Of a DNA stretch of 64,000 bases, positions 8,237 through 16,221 are shown one piece after another. The stretch comes from Burkholderia sp. Ax-1724. GTDB taxonomy: Bacteria; Pseudomonadota; Gammaproteobacteria; Burkholderiales; Burkholderiaceae. The DNA is taken from the NCBI RefSeq assembly GCF_011752995.1, contig NZ_VWWL01000020.1, forward strand, positions 1 to 64,000, given 5' to 3'. Position 1 is the first letter of the stretch. The number at the start of each line of letters is the position of its first letter. Below the pieces are notes generated by a model. It was not told the DNA's origin. It searched no databases and was given only the letters and a program-made list of their open reading frames with translations. The position numbers and the translations under genes are program-made.

Positions 8237-9463
8237 TCAGGATCCGAAGCTTGCCCAGCCGCTCTTTTGCAGCACGCTTTGTACCTGTTGCGCGGCCGAT
8301 TCGAGCGCGGCGACGTCGGTGTCGCGCCATTGGCGTGTGCTGCCGACGTTGTGGACCGAGATCCAGCCCATCGTATTGCCGTCTTTGGACTGCATACCGA
8401 TCAGCATTTGTGCTTTTACGCCGTAGATGTCCATCAGCGCCTGAGGCGGCTTGAATTCAGCATTGGCGCAGTCGTCCTGGACCAGCGGCTTGTGATTTCT
8501 CTCGAGCCATTGAACCGTGGCAAGGCTGCGCTGATTCAGCGAAGAGTTCAGCTTCAGTGGAGGAATGCCCTTTGCGACCGACTCCGCGCAAACGGTGTCC
8601 ACATGGCAGTTGTGCGCGGGAACGTCAATGCGTAACGTCGTGCGGCTAGCGCCAGTCGCTTCGCGCAGCGACGCCATGACAGGTTCGAGCTGTGCGAGAA
8701 CCGGATCGTCTCTCAACAACTTGCCCCAGCCATGCAAGGGCGTGTCGATCGACGTCATCTGCAGTGCCTTCCACAGCGTGACGGCGATGCTGTCGAAGAT
8801 CGGCTTGCCCAGTTCCGCTTCCATTTCATCGACCACGACCGTGGCCGGCAAATTCGTACAGGCTACGACGATACATTCCGCGTCCGGAGAATCCGCATCG
8901 CGCAGCAGTTGCCTGATACGGTCGAACGGCACATTGCCGATCACTACGTTCTCCGTCAGTTCGAGACGCGCGGTTTTGACAGCCTTGATCCCTTCTTTTC
9001 CGTAAGTTTCGACGATCTTGTTCGTCGGTTCTTCGACGTAGGGGACAGCGAGGCCATAGTGCTTGATGCCGTAGTGCCTGAAGGCTTCCAGTTGTGCGAG
9101 AGACGTCGTCGAGGCCGGGATGCCGGTGGCGTGCTGGATTTGTTCGACGATTTCCTGATCTGCCTCAAGGCCCTTGCCTGTCCAGCTGCCCGAGGTGCCG
9201 TTCCACAGAATGGCGTCCAGTTTCGCGTGGCCGAGCAGCGCGGCCGATTCGACCATGGTGTCCGTCTTGAATTGACCGATATCGTCGTTTCCGAGCGTGA
9301 GAGATCTTACCGGGACGCGGCTATAGTGTGTCGAGACCCTATTGCTGATCTGTCCGGTCATTGCCGCTGTCACCGGCTCGAGCGCCGAATTCGACGACGG
9401 GGTCAGAAAACCGATTTTCTTCAGTTCGGAAAGTCTTGCTAATTGCTTGATCGTGTTGCTCAC
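8237..9463 (-). CDS. Asp/Glu-racemase-fold enzyme fused to a GAF domain (arylmalonate-decarboxylase/maleate-isomerase superfamily)
   Basis: The 408-residue protein has two parts. Residues about 14-250 form the Asp/Glu racemase fold (IGFLTPSSNSALEP at the start). Residues about 265-405 form a GAF-like domain (HNCHVDTVCAES, then NTMGWISVHNVGS). The first catalytic site reads NGTSGS at 88-93, with Gly89 where racemases and maleate isomerases have cysteine; the second, VACTNLP, keeps Cys202. Arylmalonate decarboxylase has the same pattern (Gly-Thr-Ser plus one cysteine). The GTG start at 9463 is chosen because GGGAGA precedes it by 7 bp. Reaction unknown; a decarboxylase or altered isomerase, perhaps ligand-regulated through GAF. 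Confidence 0.8.
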   Translation of the reverse strand: MSNTIKQLARLSELKKIGFLTPSSNSALEPVTAAMTGQISNRVSTHYSRVPVRSLTLGNDDIGQFKTDTMVESAALLGHAKLDAILWNGTSGSWTGKGLEADQEIVEQIQHATGIPASTTSLAQLEAFRHYGIKHYGLAVPYVEEPTNKIVETYGKEGIKAVKTARLELTENVVIGNVPFDRIRQLLRDADSPDAECIVVACTNLPATVVVDEMEAELGKPIFDSIAVTLWKALQMTSIDTPLHGWGKLLRDDPVLAQLEPVMASLREATGASRTTLRIDVPAHNCHVDTVCAESVAKGIPPLKLNSSLNQRSLATVQWLERNHKPLVQDDCANAEFKPPQALMDIYGVKAQMLIGMQSKDGNTMGWISVHNVGSTRQWRDTDVAALESAAQQVQSVLQKSGWASFGS

Positions 9464-9638
9464 GGCATGTCTCCCTGTTTGAATGCTAATGATTATAGTG
9501 ATCACGACTCGCAACGTAATCGTTGATCTGTGAAACGAGAGAACACGCTCCGTAGACAATTACCGCATTCGAACACGCCGTCCTATATGAATTGGGCCGT
9601 ACATGCGGCCGCCATCGGTGGTTGTAGGCCGTCGAGGC

Positions 9639-10538
9639 TCACACATTCGACGCCAGCCATTTCTGAAGAAACTCCACGCACACGCGCACTTTCGCCGACG
9701 TGGAAAGACGCGATGGATACACCGCCCAGACGTTCGCATCCTGATGGTAATCGGGCAGCACACGTTTCAGCTCGCCACTTTTGAGGCTGGGCCCGACGTC
9801 CCACATCGAGCGCAGGATGATGCCGTGGCCGTCCATGGCCCATCGATGCGCGATCTCGCCGTTGTTCGCCGAAAGCGGGCCGCCGATACGCACCGATTCG
9901 ACACCGTGAGGCCCGTCCAGACGCCAACGGCCGAATTCCAGGTCACGTTCGCGGATGACGATGCATTTGTGTGACGCAAGATCGGGCAGCGTGTTCGGCG
10001 TTCCGGCTTTATCGAGGTAAGCAGGAGACGCGCAAAGCACGCGAACGTTCTGCGCGATCATGCGTGCAATCAGACTCTTCTCGTGTACGGCACTAATGCG
10101 GATATCGAGGTCGAATCCCTCGCGAATGATGTCGACCGGTCTATCGAGAAGCTCCAACTGGAATTCGATTTCCGGATATTGCTGCGCCATTGCCGAAATT
10201 GCCCGCGACACATGATTGCGTCCGAATCCCGAACTCGTGCAGATACGCAGGAAGCCGCGCGGCGAGACCTTGGCGAGCGAAATCGCCTCGACCATCTGTT
10301 CTGCGTCTTCGAGAAGCCTGTGAGCCCATAGGTAGACGATGTGCCCGCTCTCGGTGAGCGACACTTTTCTCGTTGTTCGGTGTAGCAACCTGACGTTGAG
10401 GAGTTTCTCGAGAACGGCAATCCTTTTACTGATCAATGCTCGGGAAACCCCTAACTCAAGTGCGGATGCGGCGAAACTTTCCTTACGTACCACCATGCAG
10501 AAAAGACGCAAATCGTCTAACAAAGGAAGATTGTCCAC
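9639..10538 (-). CDS. LysR-family transcriptional regulator
   Basis: This 299-residue LysR-type regulator has a winged helix-turn-helix at about residues 10-65 (FAASALELGVSRALISKRIA) and a periplasmic-binding-like effector domain after it. The subgroup features (RRTTRKVSLTE-like stretch, SPRGFLRI linker) are those of the AaeR/DmlR branch, which includes the D-malate regulator DmlR. It is transcribed divergently from the tartrate/D-malate dehydrogenase gene with 118 bp between the two starts, the normal arrangement for a LysR activator. It is likely to control both arms of the catabolic cluster. Confidence 0.9.
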   Translation of the reverse strand: MDNLPLLDDLRLFCMVVRKESFAASALELGVSRALISKRIAVLEKLLNVRLLHRTTRKVSLTESGHIVYLWAHRLLEDAEQMVEAISLAKVSPRGFLRICTSSGFGRNHVSRAISAMAQQYPEIEFQLELLDRPVDIIREGFDLDIRISAVHEKSLIARMIAQNVRVLCASPAYLDKAGTPNTLPDLASHKCIVIRERDLEFGRWRLDGPHGVESVRIGGPLSANNGEIAHRWAMDGHGIILRSMWDVGPSLKSGELKRVLPDYHQDANVWAVYPSRLSTSAKVRVCVEFLQKWLASNV

Positions 10539-10656
10539 TTTTCGTAATCGATGGAGTCACACTGACGATGATTGTATCGCCGACTGTGCGCGCTATTATT
10601 GGGTTTCTTTCGGGATCGATCGAACCCGGCCAATCACATCACAACTCAAGCCTTCG

Positions 10657-11739
10657 ATGAAAACTCACAAGATCGCAGTTATTGCCGGCGACGGCATTGG
10701 AAAAGAGGTCATGCCCGAAGGGCTGCGCGTGCTCGAGGCAGCGGCGCGGCGATTCGGTATCGGACTGGAATTCGAGGTCTTCGATTGGGCCAGCTGCGAC
10801 TACTATGCCAAGCATGGCGAAATGATGCCGAGTGACTGGGCGCAGCAGTTGATGCAGTGCGAAGCCATATTCTTTGGTGCGGTCGGATGGCCGGCGGTGG
10901 TACCGGATCATATTTCGCTATGGGGCTCGCTGCTCAAATTCCGCCGCGATTTTTCCCAGTACGTCAATCTGCGGCCGGTGCGTTTGATGCCCGGTGTGCC
11001 GAGTCCTCTGGCGGGCCGTAAGCCGGGTGAAATCGATTTTTATGTGGTGCGCGAAAACACCGAGGGCGAGTACTCGTCGATCGGCGGCCGTATGTTCGAG
11101 GGCACAGAGCGAGAATTCGCCGTGCAGGAAACGGTATTTACGCGTCACGGTGTCGACCGCATTCTGGATTACGCGTTCAAGCTCGCGCAGAGTCGCCCGA
11201 AGAAACACCTGACCGCCGCGACCAAGTCGAACGGCATCTCGATTACGATGCCGTACTGGGATGAGCGCGTCGAGGAAATCGCGAAGCGGTATCCGGAGGT
11301 TCGCTGGGACAAGTATCACATCGATATTCTTTGCGCACGCTTCGTGCTGAGTCCTGATCGATTCGACGTGGTTGTTGCGTCGAATCTGTTCGGCGACATC
11401 CTGTCGGACCTCGGGCCGGCTTGCGCGGGGACCATCGGTATCGCGCCGTCCGCGAATCTGAATCCGGAGCGTCAGTTTCCTTCGCTGTTCGAACCGGTTC
11501 ACGGGTCAGCGCCGGATATCTATGGCAAGAATATCGCCAATCCGATTGCGATGATCTGGTCCGGCGCGATGATGCTGGACTTCCTCGGCGACAGCCAGGG
11601 TGTCTACCGCGAAGCACACGATGCGATCGTCAAGGCGATCGAAACCGTGCTGGTCGAGGGGCCGTGCACGCCGGACCTTGCAGGCAACGCCAGTACGACC
11701 GAGGTCGGTATGGCCATCGCAGCGGCACTCGAAGCATGA
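10657..11739 (+). CDS. ttuC: Tartrate/D-malate dehydrogenase (decarboxylating), isopropylmalate dehydrogenase family
   Basis: The 360-residue NAD-dependent oxidative decarboxylase begins KIAVIAGDGIGKEV and carries YVVRENTEGEYSSIGG and the DVVVASNLFGDILSDL metal-site segment. That combination is typical of the TtuC/DmlA group acting on tartrate, D-malate or meso-tartrate rather than of LeuB. The start at 10657 follows from homology; a much longer open frame upstream overlaps the LysR promoter and does not look like protein. The last codons overlap the amidase start by 4 bp (ATGA), so the two are translationally coupled. Exact substrate cannot be read from sequence. Confidence 0.85.
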   Translation: MKTHKIAVIAGDGIGKEVMPEGLRVLEAAARRFGIGLEFEVFDWASCDYYAKHGEMMPSDWAQQLMQCEAIFFGAVGWPAVVPDHISLWGSLLKFRRDFSQYVNLRPVRLMPGVPSPLAGRKPGEIDFYVVRENTEGEYSSIGGRMFEGTEREFAVQETVFTRHGVDRILDYAFKLAQSRPKKHLTAATKSNGISITMPYWDERVEEIAKRYPEVRWDKYHIDILCARFVLSPDRFDVVVASNLFGDILSDLGPACAGTIGIAPSANLNPERQFPSLFEPVHGSAPDIYGKNIANPIAMIWSGAMMLDFLGDSQGVYREAHDAIVKAIETVLVEGPCTPDLAGNASTTEVGMAIAAALEA

Positions 11740-13118
11740 CGTCGGCGCCGATGCCCGACCGACCGCAGACTGCTGCGGCACTGGGGCGCTTGCTCCGCCA
11801 GGGCGCGCTCGATGCGCGAGAGTTGACCGAACGCGTCATCGAACGTATCGAACAGGCGGCGCATCCGGCCGTCTTCACGTCGGTCTGTTTCGAGCGCGCG
11901 CGGCACGAAGCGGCGCAAAGCGCCGCAAGATACCGGAGCGGCAGTCCGCGCGGTCCGCTCGACGGTGTGCCGGTTGCGTGGAAGGATCTCATCGACGTCG
12001 CAGGACTCGTGACCACCGCCGGCTCGAATATTTACCGACATGCCGCGCCGGCTGTCGAGGACGCGCCGATGGTCCGGCATCTCGCTGCCGCGGGCATGGT
12101 CACGATCGGCAAGACGAATCTGTCCGAGTTCGCTTATTCGGCGCTCGGTCTCAACCCGCATTTCGGTACGCCACCGAATCCGCGCTCGATTGACGTACCG
12201 CGTGTGCCGGGCGGTTCGTCTTCGGGTTCCGCTGTCGCAGTTGCCGACGGGCTGGTGCCGGTCGCGATCGGTACTGATACGGGCGGCTCCGTGCGAACGC
12301 CCGCTGCCTTTAACGGTCTCGTCGGCTTCAAGGCATCCGAAGGCTGGATCGATACGCGACAGGTCTTCCCGCTGTCGAAGACGCTCGACACGATCGGCGT
12401 GTTCGCCCACGACGTGACCGACTGCTATCTGCTCGATCTTGCGTTGCGCGGCGAACGCATCGTCTCGCCCGAGCCCGATCCGATTGACGTCTCGTCGCTG
12501 ACGCTGGTGGTTGCGGAGAATGCAATTCTCGACGACCTCGAACCCGCGGTGCGGCGCAACTTCATCGCTTCATTGGAACGGGCAAAGGATGCTGGCGCGA
12601 CCGTGCGCTGGCAGCACGTGCCCGAATTGACCGGCATCCGGGAGCTGATTGCGCGGCACGGGAACATTGCCAGCATCGAAGCATATCGCTCGCATCAGGC
12701 GCTGCTGGAGGGGCCTTCCTGCACGCAGATTGATCCTACGGTATATGCGCGGATCATGAAGGCGAAGGATGCCCGTCAGGACGACCTCGATGCATTGCTG
12801 CACGGCCGCCTGGCATTGCGACGCTCGTTATGGGCGAGCCTCGGCAACGCGTTGCTCGTCATGCCCACTGTGCCGCACGTCGCGCCACCGATCGAACCGT
12901 TGGCGGCGAACGATGATCTGTTCGCACAGGTCAATCTGAAGACGATCTGCAATACCATTCTGGGCAGTATGTTGAACACCTGCGGGTTGGCGTTGCCGAA
13001 CGGGTTGGGGGAGGCGGGGCTGCCAACCAGCTTTCTGTTGTGCGCGCCTGCTTCGCATGAGTCACGATTGTTGCGTGCAGGAGGCGCGCTGGAGAAAGTT
13101 ATCGCGGACCAGACCTGA
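11736..13118 (+). CDS. Amidase-signature-family amidohydrolase
   Basis: This 460-residue enzyme has the Ser-cisSer-Lys triad of the amidase signature family: Lys83 in AWKDLIDV, Ser161 in GGSSSGSAVAVA and the nucleophile Ser185 in GTDTGGSVRTPA. The Ser-Ser spacing of 24 residues is the family norm. It hydrolyses a carboxamide to acid and ammonia. The ATG start overlaps the stop of the dehydrogenase gene, so both belong to one operon activated by the divergent LysR protein. In this context it could open or deamidate an intermediate that is then oxidised; the true substrate is unknown. Confidence 0.88.
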   Translation: MTSAPMPDRPQTAAALGRLLRQGALDARELTERVIERIEQAAHPAVFTSVCFERARHEAAQSAARYRSGSPRGPLDGVPVAWKDLIDVAGLVTTAGSNIYRHAAPAVEDAPMVRHLAAAGMVTIGKTNLSEFAYSALGLNPHFGTPPNPRSIDVPRVPGGSSSGSAVAVADGLVPVAIGTDTGGSVRTPAAFNGLVGFKASEGWIDTRQVFPLSKTLDTIGVFAHDVTDCYLLDLALRGERIVSPEPDPIDVSSLTLVVAENAILDDLEPAVRRNFIASLERAKDAGATVRWQHVPELTGIRELIARHGNIASIEAYRSHQALLEGPSCTQIDPTVYARIMKAKDARQDDLDALLHGRLALRRSLWASLGNALLVMPTVPHVAPPIEPLAANDDLFAQVNLKTICNTILGSMLNTCGLALPNGLGEAGLPTSFLLCAPASHESRLLRAGGALEKVIADQT

Positions 13119-13172
13119 TTGCTGAGCGGAGTGGGGGTGTCAGAATTTCCGTGTTCAAGGCGGGGTTGAGAT

Positions 13173-13271
13173 TCACACGGACGGCCGAACCAGATCCGCC
13201 ATCGGCATGCCCAGTTCACCTGGCCTGAGCGCCGCCACGATCTGCTCCACCGAGTATTGCTTGCGCTTCAT
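13173..13271 (-). pseudogene. IS3-family OrfA (IS407-like) N-terminal fragment
   Basis: Read on the minus strand, 32 codons (MKRKQYSVEQIVAALRPGEL, then GMPMADLVRP) match the N-terminus of the IS3-family OrfA helix-turn-helix protein before the frame hits a TGA and the similarity ends. Nothing else of the element is visible, so it is a small relic. It lies between the amidase operon and the integrase gene. Confidence 0.7.
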
Positions 13272-13337
13272 CGCCAACCACCCGTGTCATGGGGAAAATT
13301 GCTCCGAAACACTAACACTCATTTGTGTCCAGGATTT

Positions 13338-14558
13338 CTAGAGCAGATCACCAATACGAATGACCTCCGCACCCAAACGGAGCCGATCCAGATAGTCGGC
13401 CCATTTCTGCATCATTGCCCGGCGCTCTTTGACGAACTTTGTGCGGTTATAGGCTGTGCCAAGGTTGTCCGGCACTGCGTGCGCGAGCTGATGTTCGATC
13501 ACTTCTGGTTTCTGATCGAGCTCTTCATGCAGGATCGTGCGCGCCATCGCACGAAAGCCATGTCCGGTGATCTCCGTGCGCGTGTCGTAGCCGAGTCTGC
13601 GCAGTGCTGCATTGATCGTGGCCTCGCTCATTGGCCGCTTGCGATCGCGCGCGCCAGGGAAGACATAGCTGCCGGCACTGGTGAGTGCGTGCAGTTCGCG
13701 CAGAATGGCGATCGACTGCCTGGAAAGCGGCACCAGATGCTCAGTTTCAGTCTTGGTGACGAGGTAGCGCCATTCGCCCTTGTCCAGATCGATTTGAGAC
13801 CATTCGGCCTTGCGAAGCTCGCCAGGCCGGACAAACAGTAGCGGCGCAAGTTTGAGTGCGCAGAGGACAGGGAAGGTGCCGGAGAATCCGTCGAAGGCGC
13901 GCAGCATCTCGCCGACCTTGGTTGGCTCAGTGATCGAAGCGAAGTGGGTTGTTTGTGCCGGTGGAATGGCGCCGACCAGATCCCGAGCGGGGTCGGCCTT
14001 GCAATGTCCTTCCTTGATGCCGTACCGGAATACCCGGCTGATTTCACTGCGCACACGATGGGCGGTGAAGCGAGCGCCACGGCTGTCTACGCGCTTCAGT
14101 ACGGCCAGAATATCCGGTGCATCGATGTCAGTGATCGGACGCTTGCCAAGCCACGGGAACACGTCGTTTTCCATACGGGCGAGAGTCTTGACGTGCTGGG
14201 CCGGCTCGACGCTGCTCTTGCGCTCGTCCATCCAGCCCCGCGCGACCGCCTCGAAGGAGTTGGCTGCTGCCAGTCTGGCAGCGCGTTTCTCAAGGCGCTT
14301 GACATTGCTTGGGTCCAATCCCGCCGTCAGCTTTTCGCGGGCCTCGTCTCGCTTTTTTCGCGCTGCCGCGAGCGACACGTCCGGATAGACGCCGAGAGCG
14401 AGCGTCTTGTCCTTGCCGGCAAACCGGAAGTTCATTCGCCAGTATTTCGCGCCGGACTTGTCGAGCTGGAGATACATGCGACCGCTGTCCGCGAGGCGAT
14501 TGCCGGTTCCCTCGGGGTTGTAGCGAGCGTTCCTAACCTGCACATCGGTGAGCGACAT
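13338..14558 (-). CDS. Tyrosine recombinase, P4-like integrase (DUF4102 N-terminus)
   Basis: The 406-residue integrase has the DUF4102 N-terminal domain (MSLTDVQVRNARYNPEG, ALGVYPDVSLAAARKKRDEA), a core-binding SAM-like domain, and a catalytic domain with RPGELRKAEW (first Arg), HGFRAMARTIL (His-x-x-Arg) and HQLAHAVPDNLGTAYNR (His and tyrosine nucleophile). Such enzymes insert islands into the 3' ends of tRNA genes, and this gene starts 174 bp from tRNA-Leu(CAA), pointing away from it. The start at 14558 has GGGAGA 7 bp upstream and lies within the GGTGGTAT repeat array. The gene is intact, so the island may still be mobile or was so recently. Confidence 0.92.
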   Translation of the reverse strand: MSLTDVQVRNARYNPEGTGNRLADSGRMYLQLDKSGAKYWRMNFRFAGKDKTLALGVYPDVSLAAARKKRDEAREKLTAGLDPSNVKRLEKRAARLAAANSFEAVARGWMDERKSSVEPAQHVKTLARMENDVFPWLGKRPITDIDAPDILAVLKRVDSRGARFTAHRVRSEISRVFRYGIKEGHCKADPARDLVGAIPPAQTTHFASITEPTKVGEMLRAFDGFSGTFPVLCALKLAPLLFVRPGELRKAEWSQIDLDKGEWRYLVTKTETEHLVPLSRQSIAILRELHALTSAGSYVFPGARDRKRPMSEATINAALRRLGYDTRTEITGHGFRAMARTILHEELDQKPEVIEHQLAHAVPDNLGTAYNRTKFVKERRAMMQKWADYLDRLRLGAEVIRIGDLL

Positions 14559-14627
14559 GGTGGTATCTCCCGCTGGGAAAACCCAGAAACAAGCCAGATA
14601 CCACCAAAAATACCACCAGATACCACC
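14559..14627. repeat. Iterated GGTGGTATCT sites in front of the integrase gene
   Basis: The 10-mer AGATACCACC occurs at 14596-14605 and 14618-14627, a near copy (AAATACCACC) at 14608-14617, and its inverse GGTGGTATCT at 14559-14568, immediately before the integrase ATG. Copies are spaced by about one helical turn. This pattern fits arm-type integrase or excisionase sites that also autoregulate int; function is inferred. Confidence 0.6.
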
Positions 14628-14662
14628 GGCTGTCACTGAATCAAGTCGGATCGCCGAAGAAT

Positions 14663-14697
14663 AAAAAACCCCGCAAGACCTTGATCTAGCGGGGTTT
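14663..14697 (-). terminator. Rho-independent terminator of tRNA-Leu
   Basis: On the minus strand AAACCCCGC and GCGGGGTTT pair around a 14-base loop, followed by a T-run (14661-14668 read backwards). It lies 35 bp beyond the 3' end of tRNA-Leu and ends its transcript before the integrase gene. Confidence 0.85.
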
Positions 14698-14731
14698 CCC
14701 GGAATTCTTCAGCTCTCGCCGGAACAGCTTC

Positions 14732-14816
14732 TGGTGCCCAGGGCCGGAATCGAACCGGCACGCCTTGCGGCGGGGGATTTTGAGTCCCCTGCGTCTACCA
14801 ATTTCACCACCTGGGC
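14732..14816 (-). tRNA. tRNA-Leu (anticodon CAA)
   Basis: An 85-base class II tRNA with encoded CCA. The acceptor stem starts GCCCAGG, the anticodon loop CTCAAAA gives CAA (reads UUG), a long variable arm follows, and the T-loop GGTTCGATTCC is canonical. It is the probable insertion target of the neighbouring integrase. Confidence 0.95.
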
Positions 14817-15044
14817 AGATTCTGCAGCGCGCGTAGCGGAATGACCGCGCGTGAGGAAGACGTAGATTATGGCCGAAAATCGTCCGACGAGCAAGCCAGT
14901 TGCTTTCGCTCGCCGCGTAGCGTCGGCATCGGCTCAAGCCCACTCAGACCCCGCGCGAAAATGCAAAAAAGGCCGCACGGGATTGCGATGGCACAATGCG
15001 GGTCTGGTAATGCGTTGCCGGTTTTCGAGTTCAGGAATGACGTG

Positions 15045-15401
15045 ATGGAAGGTTTGAATAGCGCCGGGTCGGCGAGTGTCGGAGCGAGCGATACCGCGAC
15101 GCGCGAATCTCCGTTTCGGGTGGCCGGGCACGCGTGCCGTCCCGATTGCGGCGCGTGCTGTATCGCGCCGTCGATTTCGAGTCCGATTCCGGGGATGCCG
15201 AACGGCAAGCCCGCGGGCGTGCGCTGCGTGCAGCTCGGCGACGATCTGCGTTGCGCGATTTTCGGCCAGCCCGAGCGGCCCGCGTGCTGCTCGGGTCTGC
15301 AGCCGCAGCTCGAAATGTGCGGCGCGAATCGCGACGCAGCGCTCGCATGGCTGACCCGGCTCGAAGCGCTGACCGGGCCGCAGGCGCTGTCCGCTTCGTA
15401 G
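15045..15401 (+). CDS. YkgJ-family cysteine cluster protein
   Basis: This small protein of about 118 residues has a cysteine-rich core: CRPDCGACCIAP, then GVRCVQL, LRCAIF, ACC and MCGAN. It matches the YkgJ/UPF0153 family (CxxxCxxCC...C zinc- or iron-binding pattern). Function is unknown; relatives are annotated only as Zn/Fe-S-binding. The start at 15045 follows AGGA by 8 bp; the frame is open upstream to 14841 but that part overlaps the tRNA-Leu promoter and is low in protein-like character. Confidence 0.8.
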   Translation: MEGLNSAGSASVGASDTATRESPFRVAGHACRPDCGACCIAPSISSPIPGMPNGKPAGVRCVQLGDDLRCAIFGQPERPACCSGLQPQLEMCGANRDAALAWLTRLEALTGPQALSAS

Positions 15402-15537
15402 CGGTGGCGCGCTTCGTTCGACCCGCTGCTCGCTTCCGCTATTCACTTCGATACTCAATCAAGAAACCAGGAAACCGCGTTCATCGCATCCGCCCACCCA
15501 AGCCGACGGCCCGCCAGCCTTCCCCAGGAGATTTCGC

Positions 15538-16131
15538 ATGACCCGACTCGCAGCGCCCACCCGGCGCCGCTTTCTGCGCGCGGCGCTGACCGGCTGCGGC
15601 GCGCTTGGCATCACCGTGTCGCTCGCGGCCTGCGCGAGCCCGACGTTTCCGTTCATCCCGTCGCACTACACGTTCTCGCAGCAGCAGGTGCAGGAAGCGG
15701 TGCAGCGCAAGTTCCCGTATCAGCGCACGGTGTCGCAGGTGTTCGACGTCGCGCTGAGCAACCCGGTGGTGGGCATGCTGCCCGATGCGAACCGCGTCTC
15801 GGTGAAGCTCGATGCGCGCTTTGCGAGCCCGTTCCTGCAACAGCCGGTGGACGGCGTGTTCACGCTGTCGAGCGAACTCGCGTACGACCCGGCGAGCCGC
15901 TCGGTGATCCTCAAATCGCCGAGCGTCGATAACGTCAGCGTGAACGGCCAGGCACAGGCCTATACGCAGCAGATCAACGCCGCGGCCGCACTGCTCGCGA
16001 CGCAGCTGCTGACCAACTATCCGATCTACACCTTCAAGCCCGAGCAGCTGCAATTTGCCGGCGTCCACTACGAACCCGGTACAATCACAATCCTTACAAA
16101 CGGCATACGCGTGCAGATCGTCGAAAAATGA
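15538..16131 (+). CDS. DUF1439 lipoprotein
   Basis: The 197-residue precursor has a twin-arginine-like start (RRRFLRAALTGCGAL) and a lipobox LAAC at about residues 29-32, then a DUF1439 domain (FPFIPSHYTFSQQQVQEAV, then VQIVEK at the end). DUF1439 lipoproteins (YceB-like) are attached to the inner leaflet of the outer membrane; their role is unknown, possibly lipid binding. A Shine-Dalgarno AGGAG lies 8 bp upstream. Confidence 0.85.
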   Translation: MTRLAAPTRRRFLRAALTGCGALGITVSLAACASPTFPFIPSHYTFSQQQVQEAVQRKFPYQRTVSQVFDVALSNPVVGMLPDANRVSVKLDARFASPFLQQPVDGVFTLSSELAYDPASRSVILKSPSVDNVSVNGQAQAYTQQINAAAALLATQLLTNYPIYTFKPEQLQFAGVHYEPGTITILTNGIRVQIVEK

Positions 16132-16134
16132 CAT

Positions 16135-16163
16135 GCACGCGCGGCCGGTGGGGCCGCGCGTGC
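16135..16163. terminator. Strong GC hairpin after the DUF1439 gene
   Basis: GCACGCGCGGCC pairs with GGCCGCGCGTGC across a short loop, 3 bp after the stop codon. There is no T-run, so it may be a pause or protective 3' hairpin rather than a full rho-independent terminator. Confidence 0.5.
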
Positions 16164-16221
16164 CGAGGATGACCTGCGGGCCCCGATCGTTGCGACAACC
16201 TACCGCGATAAAGGGGCACGG

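Noticed and set aside
14732..14816. Second att copy (duplicate of the tRNA-Leu 3' end) marking the far end of the island
   Set aside because: No repeat of the tRNA 3' end was found to the left within the window; the island end may lie outside.
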